DNA from: Petaurus breviceps papuanus
Taxonomy: Eukaryota; Chordata; Mammalia; Diprotodontia; Petauridae
Assembly: GCA_028583685.1 (NCBI GenBank)
Contig: JAMXIF010000015.1
Coordinates: 61,250,801-61,314,800 of the forward strand
DNA: 64,000 bases
Direction: 5' to 3'
Shown: one piece after another, positions 10,991 through 23,800 of the stretch
How positions within the stretch are numbered: the stretch's first letter is position 1
Layout of the letters: each line of letters opens with the position of its first letter
The notes under the pieces: model-generated
The model's database searches: none
Seen by the model: only the letters and a program-made list of their open reading frames with translations
Told to the model about the DNA's origin: nothing
Translations under genes and position numbers: made by a program

Positions 10991-12574
10991 AAATGACTAT
11001 CTACCTTTTCCTTAGTGGCATATAGATTTAAATTTCCCATGTCTCTGACAAAGTATCCAGGAACAATATAACTGAAGGTTACTCAGGAATGCACAATACA
11101 TTCCTCTTTTTTTGTAGGTTGGACTTTTCCTGTTGAAATTTGATGAATAAAGTCGTGTTAAACTTTCCTGATTTAAAAAAAAAAAAAGTGCATGCAGTGA
11201 TGGTCAACAGAGAAACAGTCCAAAGATAATAGGAAAAGCAAAGTACTTGAAAACACAGGAATACATGCATGAATTTTTCATAATCTAAGGTTAATAGCTG
11301 GTGACACTAAAATTTCTTGGTTTTAATTCTTTAATTATAAACATACAGCTGGGTTGCATATTTTCTTCTTGTGTGACTGTGATTCAGGAAAGAAAATATT
11401 GAAGAAAAACTTCAGAGACATTGAGAATTGAGGAACTTAGATATATGCATACATTGGAGAAATGTGATACATGCGTTATTTTAGTTGTAAATTTTGGCCC
11501 ACACTTTTCTGGGGGTTATATAGTCTATATAATCTAAGTAGGTCACACTGAGTTAAAGAGGGTGTAATACTGCTTTGAATAAATATGATCAGAAGATGCC
11601 CTTTCCCAAGAACCATCAAATGGATAATTCTTTCTTGCCCAAGCAGTCTTTTGGGGCTTGGACTATATAATATAGAGGTTTAAAAGTATTATTTTCCTTT
11701 ACCCTCAGTGGAAAATCTGATCGCCAGGTATCATCAGGAAAATCTGATCACCAAGAAAACAAACAATTTTGGTGCAAATGACTAAGCAAGCTGACTATTA
11801 TTTTATGTAATTCAACCCAATGTCCAATAAATCTTATGTTAACTAAAGTGTTCAAAGTTTGCTTATGGTGCCATCTAATCTTTTTGATCCATGCCCTTTT
11901 CTCATGTCCTTGGCATCTGGCCAACTTATTCCCACCACCAAATAATCATGTGTTCCATTCTTGCTCACTTCTACTAAACCATTACCTATTAAGGGCTGAA
12001 GAGATGACTCTTTTCTGTGAGTAGGCATATTTTAATAAGGGGTTCTTTAAGACAAAACCACTGCCAACTAATTAAAGTTAAAATGGTGGGCAGTTCATAA
12101 TGTTTTGGAGATAGGGTCTCAGCTTATCACTTCCTGAAATCAGTTTATATTTACTGTGGATTTTCTACGTAAAAGACCAACCAAGAGTGAAATTTAAGAT
12201 CAGAGAATAAGGTATTCAATCTATCTTAATTTTCCTCTGGTCCAGCTCAAATTAATTGAGCAAATTTCCAGTTTAGTAAAATACCCAACAAACCACAATT
12301 GTATAACATTCTAAAAAACACAAATCTGCATATTTGGGTCACTAACTTTTCAGGATCAATAGGGACAGGGACTGGATCTTTTTTTATTATTATTTACTAT
12401 TTAGACCTTGTACATAATAATCTTAATAAATATTGCCAAATTGCCATTAATACAAATTATGACCGATCCACTTTTCTGTTTTAACAACCATACAAACATT
12501 GAACAAAAAAGTATTAAATTCATTGTCCCTGCATTTTCCTCTTTGGAAATACCAACAACATATTAAACCTTGAG
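10991..12574. other. No recognised feature
   Basis: About 1.6 kb of unique-looking AT-rich DNA. The open frames here are at most about 63 codons and have no protein signature. A 13-base A-run lies near 11174-11187. Confidence 0.5.
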
Positions 12575-13155
12575 ATAAAAAAAGGGAAAAGGACCAGTTT
12601 ATACAAAAAAATTATAGTAGCTCTTTTAGTGGTGTCTAAGAATTGGAAATCAAAGGAATGCCCATCAATTGGGGAATAGATAAGCAAGCTGTGGTATATA
12701 ATTGTAATGGAATATTATTGTGGTATAAGAAACTTCAAGTAGGATAATTTCTGAAAAACCTGAAAAGACTCACATGAATTGATAGTGAAATGAATAGAAC
12801 CAGGAAAATATTGTATATAATATAGCAATATTGTTCGATGAAGAACTTTGAGTGACTTAGCTATTCTCAGCATTACAATGATCCAAGACAATGCCAAAGG
12901 ACTAATGATTAAGCATACTATCTGCCTCCAGAGAAAGTACTGATATTGACTGAATATAGACTGAAGTATGCTGTTTTTCACTTTCTTTTTTCTTTTGAGT
13001 CTTCTTATATAAAATTACTAATATGGAAATGTTTTACATAATTGCACATGTATAACATATGTGATTGGTTACCATTTCAGGAAGGGGGGAGGAAAGGCAG
13101 AGAAAGAATGAGAGAATTTGGAACTAGAAACTTTAAATAAAAATGTTTACAAAAT
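12575..13155 (+). mobile_element. L1 3' end
   Basis: Starts in the ORF2 C-terminal end ('cccatcaattggggaataga', read around PINWGI) and runs through the 3'UTR ('gcacatgtataacatatgtg', 'gaatttggaactagaaac') to 'aaataaaaatgtttacaaaa'. It is 5'-truncated and matches the 3' regions of the other L1 copies in the window. Confidence 0.85.
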
Positions 13156-13329
13156 GGGTAGAAAAACTCCAGGATATGCCTGTTATTATGGTGTCAGCTC
13201 CTTGGAATGTTATATAGGACAATAAATTCCTGATTAGACCATAGGAAAGAGGTAATAATGAGTTTTAAAAAATGAGAATGAGTTGTGTTTTCTTATTCAT
13301 TTGCAATGTATAGGATATCCACCTCTTCC

Positions 13330-13430
13330 TTTCATTTAAGAAATAAAATTATACAACAGTATGGAAATACAGTTATCAAAGTGGTTTAAAACAAGTTCAT
13401 GGATCCCAGGTCAAGAAACACTGCTTTAAA
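13330..13430. mobile_element. Fragment of palindromic-ended DNA transposon
   Basis: 'ggaaatacagttatcaaagt' and 'aagttcatggatcccaggtc' match the right half of the family seen whole at 3671-3903. Confidence 0.5.
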
Positions 13431-13559
13431 GCTTTAAATTATGCTAACATAAAAGAGGTGTATGTTTGTGTCATATAGTATCAATGTCATTTCATAAAAG
13501 CCAGATTATTTCTTCATCATTCCCATCAGAAAAGCAGATGCAAATGACATTTACAATAT

Positions 13560-14544
13560 TAATTTTCAATATGAGTCATCTTACAGTATAGTTGTTAAGG
13601 GACTTTGGTCTATGCCTAGATCACCTAAGATGGAGGCAGCCATGTTAGAGAATCCAAGGACCTACAGCTGGGTGAAGACATCTTAGAGTCCCATGATTCT
13701 GGGAAAAGACATCCTACAGTTTCCTACCACAAAAATATGAACAGTCACTTTCCATTGACCACATGGCCAGAACTGATTTTGTCCTCAAGTCTACCTGACA
13801 TGGGCACAGTATCTATCTGTCTGTGTCTGTCTTTGTATCTGTGTATCTGTCTATCTCTCTCCCCTTCCTTCCCTCCCTCCCCCTTCTCAGCATAGATTTA
13901 TTTATCTATGAACCTATAGACATCTTTCCCCCCCAGGGTGATGTAAACACCTTAAGGACAGAGGCTGTTTTGCTTTCCTTTGTTTTCTTGTCTTTGAATT
14001 CCCTGAGGTTTTGTTCTCAGAATCCAGGGATATGATAGTTTGAGCCATGGGGAGTAACCTTGAAGCCAAGATTCCAAACATGATGTTGGCAGTCCAACAT
14101 GAAAGCCCTAAGAAGGCAAGCTGATGGGAAGCAAAGAGAAATGAGGTGCAGGAAATTTTGAACTTGGAATTTGGTTGATCTAATACTATTTAGGCACTGA
14201 ATTAAGTTGTGAAACTAATTCTCCCTCCCCTCCCCAGAGACTGAGGGGGTTATGGAGGATTATGTCCCCTAGGTCTTGGTGGGGGGGGAATGTTTAAGTT
14301 TGTTCTTTTTATACCTTTGAAACAAAGAGAATCTGGAACCATATATCTTCTCTCTCAAAGCTGGACACCAGAAGACCAGAATCTCTTCTTCCCAAGTGCT
14401 TGCCAATTCCATCCCCACTCAGGTGAGGAATATTGAGTAACCTTTCTCCACCAGTGAAGAGAATCTTATGCCAAAGGTTGCACAGTTGTTTCTTTGAAAC
14501 AGTCCCTTTGGTTGTAGGAATTGTAGCAGTTTCTTTGGTCTTGA
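13560..14544. repeat. Unclassified block with simple repeat and L2-like piece
   Basis: 13806-13885 is an interrupted (TCTG/TCTA)n run grading into a C/T-rich stretch. 13935-14010 ('cttaaggacagaggctgttt') looks like an L2 3' piece. 13580-13740 and 14040-14480 look like parts of an old dispersed element, possibly an LTR, but I find no terminal repeats or target duplication and leave them unassigned. Confidence 0.35.
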
Positions 14545-14700
14545 TAAGTAATTAAAAGATCATGGATTTAGAGGACCTTTGAGGTCATCTAATCCAACAC
14601 CATTTTAAAGATGAGGAAATTGGGGCCCAGAAAAGTGGTGATGTCTCAAGTGGAACAAGTAGTGATGGGGGCAGTCAGAATTCAAACCCAGGTCCTCTTA
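14545..14700 (+). repeat. MIR SINE
   Basis: 'agatcatggatttagaggac', 'gaggtcatctaatccaacac', 'gatgaggaaattggggccca' and 'gaattcaaacccaggtcctc' occur in MIR order. Confidence 0.85.
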
Positions 14701-15429
14701 CTCTAAATTCAGGGATCTTTATAGTGAACCTACTGCTTGAATAGCATGTTTGTTGAGTTCTGAGGGTATCCATGGGTATTAGAATATGTGAATTTTCCTT
14801 GCATTCTAGATTGTGATTATGATGCTTTTGTATATGGCCCCATGTTCCTGAATACATTGAATAAAGGAACAATGCCTGAAATCTTTTCATTTGTGTTTCC
14901 CAAACATAATGAAATTGTCATGCTTTGTTGTATATTTTAACTCTTGTCTCTCTTCTCCACCTAACCAAGTCATGTATCATTTATATGATTTCAGTCATGA
15001 AATCATATTGTTGGTAGGTCAATAGAGCTTTAAGATGTTAAGGATGTAGGGCCAATAGGTCTACAACAAACAGTTGTCAAAGGGATTCTCCTAAATCCCT
15101 GTTAATAATTATGAATAGCTTGGGTTTGTTTTTGTGTATCTATGGTCACAAATTAATACTTCTATGTATCTATGATCTCATTGATGTGGTCATTCCCTGT
15201 AATAATAAAGATCACAATCTATTTCTAGCAACTTATCCAGAGAAGAACTTGGCTATGACTTCACTAAATTATTTGTCAATGGGTTCAAAATGTCAATGGT
15301 TTTCATCAATATCCCTTAACATTGAATGAATGCCAATGAAACGTTATCAATCTCTTATCCTTCATGCTGGTTACATCACTGCCCAAGAACTTTTCCTGGT
15401 TATAAGACTTAGTGACATTATGATATCAA
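14701..15429. other. No recognised feature
   Basis: Unique-looking DNA without a supported gene; the longest open frames are about 72 codons with no signature. Confidence 0.5.
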
Positions 15430-15560
15430 ATATTTAGAAAGGAGGAGGACTTTTTGAGATCATCTTTTTAAGATGAACCAATGAGGTTCATAGAGAAGCA
15501 ACTTGACCAAGGTCACACAAGTCCTCTGATTTCAAATTCATCACTTTTTACTACATCAAG
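15430..15560 (+). repeat. MIR SINE fragment
   Basis: 'gagatcatctttttaagatg', 'agagaagcaacttgaccaag' and 'gtcacacaagtcctctgatt' follow the MIR order. A TA-rich stretch follows to about 15655. Confidence 0.7.
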
Positions 15561-16794
15561 CTAATACACATATACATATAAATAAAATGTATATTTGTAT
15601 ATAACTATAGAATTATGTGTATATGTAGAGATATACCTCTAGATATGTGAATTACATTTTGACAATTCTTTGACATCAGTGAGAGCCCTTAAAATAACTG
15701 AAGACATAATAAACCAAGAATGATAATAGTAGTCCCCCCCCCAAAGATGTTGCCATCAGACACCATGTGACAACAGGTCCAAAAAATAACCTTGTCTCTC
15801 AACCTGAGCTCAGTCATGCACCAATAATTTTGTGGCAATTAGAAAAATATGCCACCTGGAATTCCTTTCCCTTTTTCATTTGACCACAAAAGGCTGCTTC
15901 AGATGGGTGATTTCTCACCATTTGGCTGAGATAGAATCAAGACTGAAAACAAAACTGAAGGATAAATGAAGATCATTAGTGTTAACACTGAGTGGGAATG
16001 TTCTTTAATAGGATGGAGAACAGGAGATGGATGTGTAAATTGCTCTGTGTCTACAATTTTCAGGGCAATCAGTTTCAGAGTTTGTGGTTATAGATTAATG
16101 GAACAAATGTTTCCTGTTGAATAATGAAAAACACCCAAGTGAATATTTTAAAGAAAGTGTTATCATTCAGCTGGTCAAAACTTGATCCTGTAAGATTTTG
16201 CAACTTCTCCTCAAATAAAATTTGGTCTCTGTCTAGTTACTGCATTATATTGGAATTCTTCTTAAAAGAGCTGGACTTGGCAAAGTCATGTTGTTGTTGT
16301 CTTGTACTAAACACCACAATCTCCCTTTTTAGGATTCTTCTATTCCCTGTCACCATTCTCTCTCATTTAGGTGCTTTTTCCCTTATTGGTCTTACCTATC
16401 CAGTGACCTCTACTTTTGTACCTTCTTGGGGTTCAGTATTTTCCTTAAGCATTCTCTACAATTAATTGTTATGCAAGAATATCCAGTATGACAGAGAAGA
16501 CTATCAGGTTATCTCCATATGATCATTTGAGAGTGTTAAGAACAAAAATTTTGGCTTATTATCATCCATTTTTAGTACTCTATACAAATTTTGATGAAAA
16601 TCTAGATCTCTCTGAATTAATTTTAGACTCTTTCTCCTGTTCTGTTTTAAATAAGAGAACTTTACTTTCTTCATTGTAATTTTACTTCCTTCTGAGAATA
16701 AAACAAGTTCTTCTCTTTTCTACTGTTCAAATGACATTCATTTTTAGTCTTTTTAAACTCTCCCTATTTGATTTAAAGATCCAGAAATCATTTA
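15561..16794. other. No recognised feature
   Basis: Unique-looking DNA. An open frame of 113 codons at 16124-16465 has no recognisable domain and no coding context; I regard it as chance. Confidence 0.5.
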
Positions 16795-16990
16795 TCTATT
16801 TAACAAATATTTATTAACTACCTCCTCTGTGCCAGAAACTATGCTAAGATATTCAAGGGTTATAAATATGAATAAGACCCTAGTTTCTGCCCTCAAAGAA
16901 GTAATAGTCTAAGAGAGTATATGTATCATGCATATGAATCAATTCAATTCAACAAACATTTATTAAAAATCTATCACGTGCTACGTTTGT
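16795..16990 (+). repeat. Two pieces of an ancient dispersed repeat
   Basis: 'aacaaatatttattaactac', 'gtgccagaaactatgctaag' and 'tttctgccctcaaagaagta' match the family at 715-1020. A second start ('caacaaacatttattaaaaa') appears at about 16949. Confidence 0.6.
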
Positions 16991-17439
16991 GGAATAAAAG
17001 GATAGTTGCAATTTGTATAGCTCCATTTCACACTACAATCTTAAAAGAATTAACATTAAGTAACAGTCAGAGAACCATGGAAAGACACACGATGGGCATC
17101 AGCATGCTGAGGCACACAATAAATACAGAATAATGATAAAGGCTAGTGTAAAGCCTAACCAGAGAATAAGGTATTTATCAAAGGATGTTATCAAAGAAAT
17201 ATGGAATTGTAAAAGAAGATAGGATGGTCAAGTGAGAAGAGAGAAAGATATCCAATGGACAGTCCATGTATTCTACTAGGATCTTAATGAGGAAGCAAAA
17301 AAATTTAGTGGTCACCTTCTGGTGAACTTATGGGAGGAGGTGGAGAGTCATAAAGGCTGAGCAGGCAGTGAGAAGTTGTCATTTGTACCACTGGATGAAG
17401 TGGCCACTTTGATGATCTAATTTTTTAAAAAATTTATCT
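16991..17439. other. No recognised feature
   Basis: Unique-looking sequence with no supported element. Confidence 0.45.
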
Positions 17440-17640
17440 TCCTAGGATCCTCTTAAAGGATTCCTTTCATCATTTCTTATGGCACAATAATATTCCATTA
17501 TGTTCATATACAATAATTTGTTTATTCCCCAATTGATGGTCATTTCCTTAATTTCCAGTTCTTTAATATATTCAGAAGAGTTGCTATAAATATTTTGTAT
17601 ATGTGCTTAATTTTTTTCTTTCATCTTTTGAAAAATACAT
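17440..17640 (-). mobile_element. L1 3' fragment, minus strand
   Basis: 'aatattccattatgttcata', 'ccccaattgatggtcatttc' and 'agttgctataaatattttgt' are the reverse complement of the ORF2 end and early 3'UTR of marsupial L1 (compare 31920-32060). Confidence 0.8.
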
Positions 17641-17899
17641 ACACATATAAATGTATAGGTATAGATACATAAGTGGTACATAATAGATTTATTGATTCAT
17701 ATAGAAGTCTTTTTGCTGCTCTATGTAAATAGAAATGCCCATTTTATTTGGTGTTAAGTTCAAAATTTAAAAAAATCAGTCACACAATGCTTAATTAATT
17801 CAGTCTAGTGGAGGGGAAAGAGCGTGCATATCAATGAGTATAATAAAAAAAAGTATGAAACATGTGCCACTTGTATGCATACAACTATGTATATATGTG

Positions 17900-17955
17900 T
17901 GTTGCTGTTCAGTCATTTCCAGTCTTGTCTGACTCTTTGTGACCCCATTTGACCA
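17900..17955 (-). repeat. SINE tail fragment
   Basis: 'gttgctgttcagtcatttcc' and 'tgactctttgtgaccccatt' match the reversed tail of the long SINE type at 5186-5413. Confidence 0.7.
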
Positions 17956-18864
17956 CCCAAGATATGAATTATAGTTTATTAGATACTGTATGTAAATATG
18001 TTGAACTCTCAAAGAGGACACATTTCAAAGCATTTAATTTACATATTTTCACTGTAGGAATTTCACTGTAGAAATAATAAAGTTCACATTTTATTTTTGT
18101 TAGCAAATCTTTTGTTTGATAAATAGAAGGGTGAGGGAATGTATAATTTGGCAATCCTATAGCTGGCAGATTATTCCATATTTACATGAAACATTATTTC
18201 TCTAGGTCAGTATCTCCCTAGGAAATCACCAACACTTTTACTGAGTCAACTCATGACTGGCAGTTGTAAAAAGAGACAGAGGGAGGTGGTACAAATGGAA
18301 ACTGGGTGGCTACAATCCATCTCATTAATTTAGTGTGCTTCTCTCTAGGAGTGTATACTTTACAAGGACTGGAGAAGAATAGCATTTAGATTAACATACA
18401 CTAAAGGAGAAGTATGCAAATAGTTCCCTGGTAGCATAAAACCCTTATTTTTTGACAAAATATTCATTTGGCATCGTTGGCATTAATGTGAAGGCAAAGA
18501 ATTTAAAGAATACTCATCTAGGCCTATTTCTCCATTTGACTTGGAACAAGGCCAGAAATTATATAGATGTCCCTGAAGATAGTACTTTGTGAAAAGGTAA
18601 CACATTTGAATTAAAAACATGTAACTCATCGCTAGAACTAAATATTATGCACATGAAGGACCCAGTTATTTAAGTGGATCAATCATCTCACTAGGTGGAG
18701 AAATCCTCTCCACTAATGTCTCTTGTCCATATCACAGAAGTTCACACACAGAATCGACCCAATATTCTGTCTCTTTTCTCTTGACATGGGCAATAAAAGA
18801 CAAGAGTTATCCATTGTTTTTCTCACCACATGACTGGCCCATCTTTGTGTGTGTGTGTATGAAA
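17956..18864. other. No recognised feature
   Basis: About 900 bases of unique-looking DNA with no supported gene; a short TG run lies at 18846-18860. Confidence 0.45.
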
Positions 18865-19135
18865 TTATAACTAATAAAAGCTAGCGTTTAATAGTACTTA
18901 CTATGTTCCAGATGCTGTGCTAAGCACTTTTCAGTGATGTAATTTGAACTTCACAACTACCCTGTGAGGTAGATACTATTATTATCTTCATATTACAGAT
19001 GAGAAGCCTAAGACAAGTAGGCTTAAGTGACTTGTCCAGGGGTCAACAGCTAGGATGTAATAGAGGTCGGATCTGAACTCAGGTCTTCCCGACTCCGCCC
19101 AGAACTCCATCCGCTGTGTCAACTGGATGCCCTGT
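18865..19135 (+). repeat. MIR-family SINE, nearly complete
   Basis: 'gatgctgtgctaagcacttt', 'ctgtgaggtagatactatta', 'ttacagatgagaagcctaag', 'gatctgaactcaggtcttcc' and 'ccatccgctgtgtcaactgg' occur in order. Confidence 0.85.
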
Positions 19136-19539
19136 GAATCAGTGATTCTGAAGCAAACACCAGGGATTCCGTCATTATACATAGCCTTCACTGGTGCATA
19201 TTACATGACTCAGTAAAGAGTTTCTTTGAATTGTGGTAGCCAAAAAAATCAACACCCTCAGGTCAATCTTCTGGTGATAATACTCTCCGAAATTAAGCAA
19301 GCTAGTCCTAAAACAACAGAGAATAATTTGTTACCATACCTATACTCACAGCCTTTTCACTTTGGGTAGAACTTGCTAAAATGTGCATTTTGTTGGCTCA
19401 GAATTTTTCAAATCAAGGTGATCTCTATGCCATGATGAAGCATTGGTGTAGAATACCTAAATATATGCCTGTGTAACCTGTTAAAACAAATATATCCATT
19501 TACTTTCCAAGAACAAGGCTTTGTTAGATTTTGAAATCA

Positions 19540-19615
19540 ATAGAATTTAAGTTCCTTAGAGGGCATCCTTCATAGTGTCTGGAACACAGTAAATACTTAC
19601 TAAATACTTGTTGGT
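19540..19615 (+). repeat. L2 3' end fragment
   Basis: 'aagttccttagagggcatcc' and 'ggaacacagtaaatacttac' are typical of the L2 3' terminus. Confidence 0.65.
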
Positions 19616-21240
19616 TATTATTATTGAAGATTTATTGTCATAGTAATAACAAGATGCTTCTGCAGGGTTTGTGGCATATGCCCAATAAGGCATTGACTGA
19701 ATTGCAAAAGTTCAACCCTCTACCAGGAGAGCAGAATCAGATTATCTTCCATGGGTGAATGGGCTTTAGCAATGCTTTGTAGAGTCACTGTCAACTAGCT
19801 TCCTGGCTTTATTGGATGGTTCTATTATTGAAAATTTCCAGTTCTGCAGAGAACTTGGGTTGTTTACTAATGATCTCTCTACTATTATTTTGTTGATTGC
19901 CTAGACTTAAGAAAGTGATGGAGGAAATGTTAATGATGCCTATTAATTTTAAAAATGCATTTTCTTTGGGGGAAGAGGGAGTCAGTTGTTAAAGATTTAC
20001 CAACACTTCCCTGTTTTCAGTTCACTAAAATACCATATTTTTTTTTCACATAAATTGTTATCTAGTCATGCATCTCTTGTCTTGTGCCTGTGAAGTTCAT
20101 TTTTAATCCAAATATAAGATTTTAAATTGACGTCTATTCCATTTCTTATTGTTCTACCTGTTGTATTAGACCACAGAGAGCCTTTATACATACCAATACT
20201 ATAATCCAAGTATCAACTATCTTTTAGAGTTTTATGTGAATTTGATAAACATGTGAACTATACCATCATCCAAATCATTGTCAAAATGAGCAAAGGACCA
20301 AGTACAGACAGATTCAGAGATATTGAAAAAGAGAACTCACTCTAATTTGACATTGCTAATTATTTTGTTTTGTTGTGTGTTTTATCAGTTCTAACTCTTT
20401 CCTTTCTAAATCTTTTCCTCTCTCTCATCTTCCTTCATTTCTCCATCTTTTCTAGAAGGATAGTGTGAAAGATTTGTTATCTTTCATTAGAGGGTATTTT
20501 TTGAGAAGAAGGGAGAGATTTTCTTGCCTGAAGGTGGGTCTCCTATCTCCGATGTGAGCAACATATGAGTACACCTGAACAATGAGATGTGAAGGTAAGA
20601 AGTGGATATGGTAAGAGGCCCCTAGTTATTTCTTATATCTAGTCCTATACCTATCTTTGACTTGCCTCCTGGAGAAAATTAGGTGCTTAAAGTTCAAACT
20701 GCAGAGACTATTGACTGCACGAAGAATCCAGTGATAAGCCTGGGTTTTCAACTGCATGAATAAAAAAGGGAGACCACATAGATAGTATCCATGTAATAAT
20801 GATGGTTAGAGATGAACCAAGAAAAGAAAGGCAAACAGATTTTTCAGTTAATTTATTATGTATCTGCTCCTTTGTAGCCTATTAATTTTCTTTTACTGTA
20901 ATTGATTAGAATCACTTTTTAGATGCAATTATATATATATAAACATATATATTAATTTGCCTTTTGGTATGGATTAGTTGTCTGACACCAACTCAACAGG
21001 CTGATTGATTTTTTCCCTTTCTTTCAGAGCCATTCAAATTCAAAAGACCTTTCTAGGAGAAATCTATTCTGTACACCTGCAATCAGTCAATATGTCCTAC
21101 TTTGTTTGCTCCATTGAATGGAAGGGTTAAAGATGTCACCCTTCTCTGTTTGACTGCAAATTGTATTAAATAAAATAGTTCTTTTCTTTATATCATGGAA
21201 ATATATTTTGTAGGATATTAGATTTTTTTTCTTTCTAAAA
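19616..21240. other. No recognised feature
   Basis: About 1.6 kb of unique-looking DNA, with a short (TA)n at 20931-20950. No supported gene. Confidence 0.5.
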
Positions 21241-21244
21241 TGGT

Positions 21245-21800
21245 TTTGGTAGTATGGGAAAGCTGGATAATTCAGAAACAGCCCAACCAGTGGCCAAAGG
21301 TGGAAAAAAAAATCAAAGTTGCCCATCAAAGTATGATCCCAGAAGATAATAGATTGACCATTTCCCAGAGAGGAACCCTAGCATATCCCAGGAGCAGAGC
21401 CAGTCTGCCCAAAGCGACCTGCTAGGCCTCAAACCAGCAACCTAGCCCATCACTAGCTGGTACAACTACCAAGTGACCTGCCTGACCTAGTTTAGCATGG
21501 TGAGGAGCCAGCAGAGCTACAAACTGCCATGCATAACCCAGCCCAGCAGCAGATTGATCTGTCCAACTGAGAGACTTTGTTCTACAAAGAATTAGCTCAG
21601 CTGAACAGCAAAGTAACCTGTTGTGTAACTTTGTGAAGACCCTCTGGAGAAAGAGAAGATGTTGATATCTTACATACAGGCTGGACTGCATCTGTGTCCC
21701 TCCCACATGTGCCTGAGTACCACTGTGCTCCAGGTTTTGGTCTATTCCTGCTCATTCCTGGACTCTGGGTTTTCTTGTGGGCAAGCAGAGCCTTGGTGCT

Positions 21801-21803
<3 letters not shown>
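21245..21803. other. Unclassified, relatively GC-rich block
   Basis: Less AT-rich than its neighbours, with recurring 'ccagc', 'gacctgc' and 'tagccca' words. It ends at the TG microsatellite. It could be a retroelement 5' region, but no protein match, terminal repeat or target duplication was found. Confidence 0.3.

Positions 21804-21852
<49 letters not shown>
21804..21852. repeat. (TG)n(GA)n microsatellite
   Basis: About 18 TG units are followed by five GA units, uninterrupted, so it is likely variable. The frames open across it on both strands are artefacts. Confidence 0.95.
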
Positions 21853-22029
21853 TGTTCTTGTTGCACCCTTTAAGCAAATGAATGCTTTTGCTAAAGAAGT
21901 GAGTCTACTAAGATTTTTACAGGGAAGCATCATGAATGTATATGAGCTTGTGTTTAAGAACATCAACACTAAAATAAAGGGTTACTCCTAAAGCACCAGG
22001 AATATATAAAGGGCACCCCTCTCAATTAG

Positions 22030-22195
22030 CCATTATGAATAAATATACCTACATATATACACATATGCATGCATATATAAATATATACTTATTTATACAC
22101 ATGTATACACAAATATATGTATATACATATTGTATATACACACATATATTAATACACACAAATATGTCTATCTGTACACATATAATCACTATCTA
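22030..22195. repeat. TA/CA-rich simple sequence
   Basis: Interrupted repeat of TATACA-type words, for example 'tacctacatatatacacata'. Confidence 0.85.
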
Positions 22196-22259
22196 AATGA
22201 TAGTTCTGAGTATGTAGCCTAGTTAGACATTTGGGACAAACATAAATCCTATCCATGAA

Positions 22260-22780
22260 CACTTTCTTCCAGCCAGACTGGCCTATCTGCTTTTCCCCGA
22301 CCTTGGCCCCCTACCTCCACCCTCCATATTTTTAAATAAGTTGACCTCCATGCATGAAATATGTTCCATTTTAATGTCATCCTTTTAGACTCCCTAGCTT
22401 CTTTCAAGGGTCAGCTCTTTAGCCTTCTTCTATATCCTTAGCTTACTATCTCTTTAGTTATTAGTGTGCACTCTGTCTTCTTCAAAAAAATATGCACATA
22501 TGCATTTATGTATTCATGTTCATATATATGCTTGTATATCTACATGTCAATGCACACATGTTTATATTCATCTTGTACACATCATATTGTGTACACACAC
22601 ACACAAATCTGTGTTTACACACAGAGACAGTTTATGTATTGTATCACCCCAGTAGAAAATAAGTTCCTTGAGGGCAGAAAATTTTTCATTTTGTCTTTGT
22701 AACCTCTTCTCCAAGCTAAGTGCCCTGCACATATTAACTGCTTCACCGATGCTTTTTTTTGATTCATTGCCTTCGAGTAA
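22260..22780 (+). mobile_element. L2-type LINE 3' end with internal simple repeat
   Basis: A coding remnant with 'ctcccta..cttc' words is followed by 'aagttccttgagggcagaaa' and 'ctaagtgccctgcacatatt', the typical L2 3' end. A CA/TA-rich tract (about 22485-22625) expands its middle. Confidence 0.75.
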
Positions 22781-22864
22781 TATTGTGAGGACTAAATAAT
22801 TAATTTTAAAATGTGTGTATTTTCAGATACAGTTTTGGATTTGTGTAGGAAAAGCCTTTGGATT

Positions 22865-23040
22865 ATAAGGCAATATGGCACAGAGGAAAGAGCATTGATT
22901 CTTTAGTCATAAGACTTGGGTTGAAATTCTCCTTCTTAATGCTAATTACCCAGGCAAATCACATAATCGTCTCAACCTCTGTTACCTCATCTGTAAAGTG
23001 ATGATGTTAAACTTGATGGCCTGTGAGGTCATTTCCAAAT
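22865..23040 (+). repeat. MIR SINE
   Basis: 'atatggcacagaggaaagag', 'agacttgggttgaaattctc', 'ttacctcatctgtaaagtga' and 'cctgtgaggtcatttccaaa' occur in MIR order. Confidence 0.85.
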
Positions 23041-23175
23041 CAATCATTGAACTTTTCAGTTTTTACCTGGCTTTAGCTGTCAAGTAAACAAATTCAATAC
23101 AAATTCAGCAAACACTAAGCAACTTGGTGCTTCCTAATCAACAGCAAATGAAAACAAATGTATTTGATAGTTATT

Positions 23176-23800
23176 GTGTGGGTCAGAAAACCACTTATAT
23201 ATAAAATAACTCGGAGATTTCTCAAGATAGAAGCAAAAAGGATTTTATTACAACCTCACAAGAAAGGGACTCTCCAACCCAACAAAGTCAGAAGGGAGAA
23301 GCACCTTACAAAAGGCAAAAGCATGATTATATAGCCCTAATGTGGAAATTCCCACTCTCTCAACTGACCCACCTTACCATTGGTTGGTAAGGCAAGCTCA
23401 CAATCTTTTTACTAATGCCAACCAATAGGAGCAAAACAATCTTAATCCATTACCATAATTGTTACTAATGAGGCTCTAATTTTGTTAGATAACATACATA
23501 ATACATTAGGTTCACTAAGCAAGCACAGTAACAACCCCAGAATACTGAACCCCCACCAGTCCAACCTAGATTTGTCCTTACCTGGGCCTGAGTGTCCCAA
23601 GGCCACTCACAGTCTGCTATCTAATTGGTCAAATACAACTGCTGCTGCCAGCTCCATTTTATTTTACATCATCTCACTTTTAGTACTATTTAGGAGTTCT
23701 CAGGGAACTGGGAACCCAACTTCTTCCCAAGGCTACTACTGTCTGATACTTTTTATCAGTAATCTTGTTTCAGCAATTCTTGAAGTTCTGTAGAAACTTA
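23176..23800 (-). mobile_element. Possible LTR of an old endogenous retrovirus
   Basis: Read on the minus strand, it has a CCAAT box (complement near 23380), a TATATAA box (complement near 23325) about 85 bases upstream of an AATAAA signal (complement near 23245), and a downstream region ending at a TG/CA-type terminus at 23176. This is the usual promoter-then-polyadenylation layout of an LTR. The far end is not defined and no target duplication was found. It appears to be an old fossil. It could instead be an unrelated dispersed element. Confidence 0.4.

Noticed and set aside
16124-16465. 113-codon open frame on the plus strand
   Set aside because: No domain, no coding context, in AT-rich unique DNA; the length is compatible with chance.
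21597-21991. Frames of up to 110 codons across the TG tract
   Set aside because: Dinucleotide repeat encodes THTHTH or VCVCVC in all frames; no gene support.
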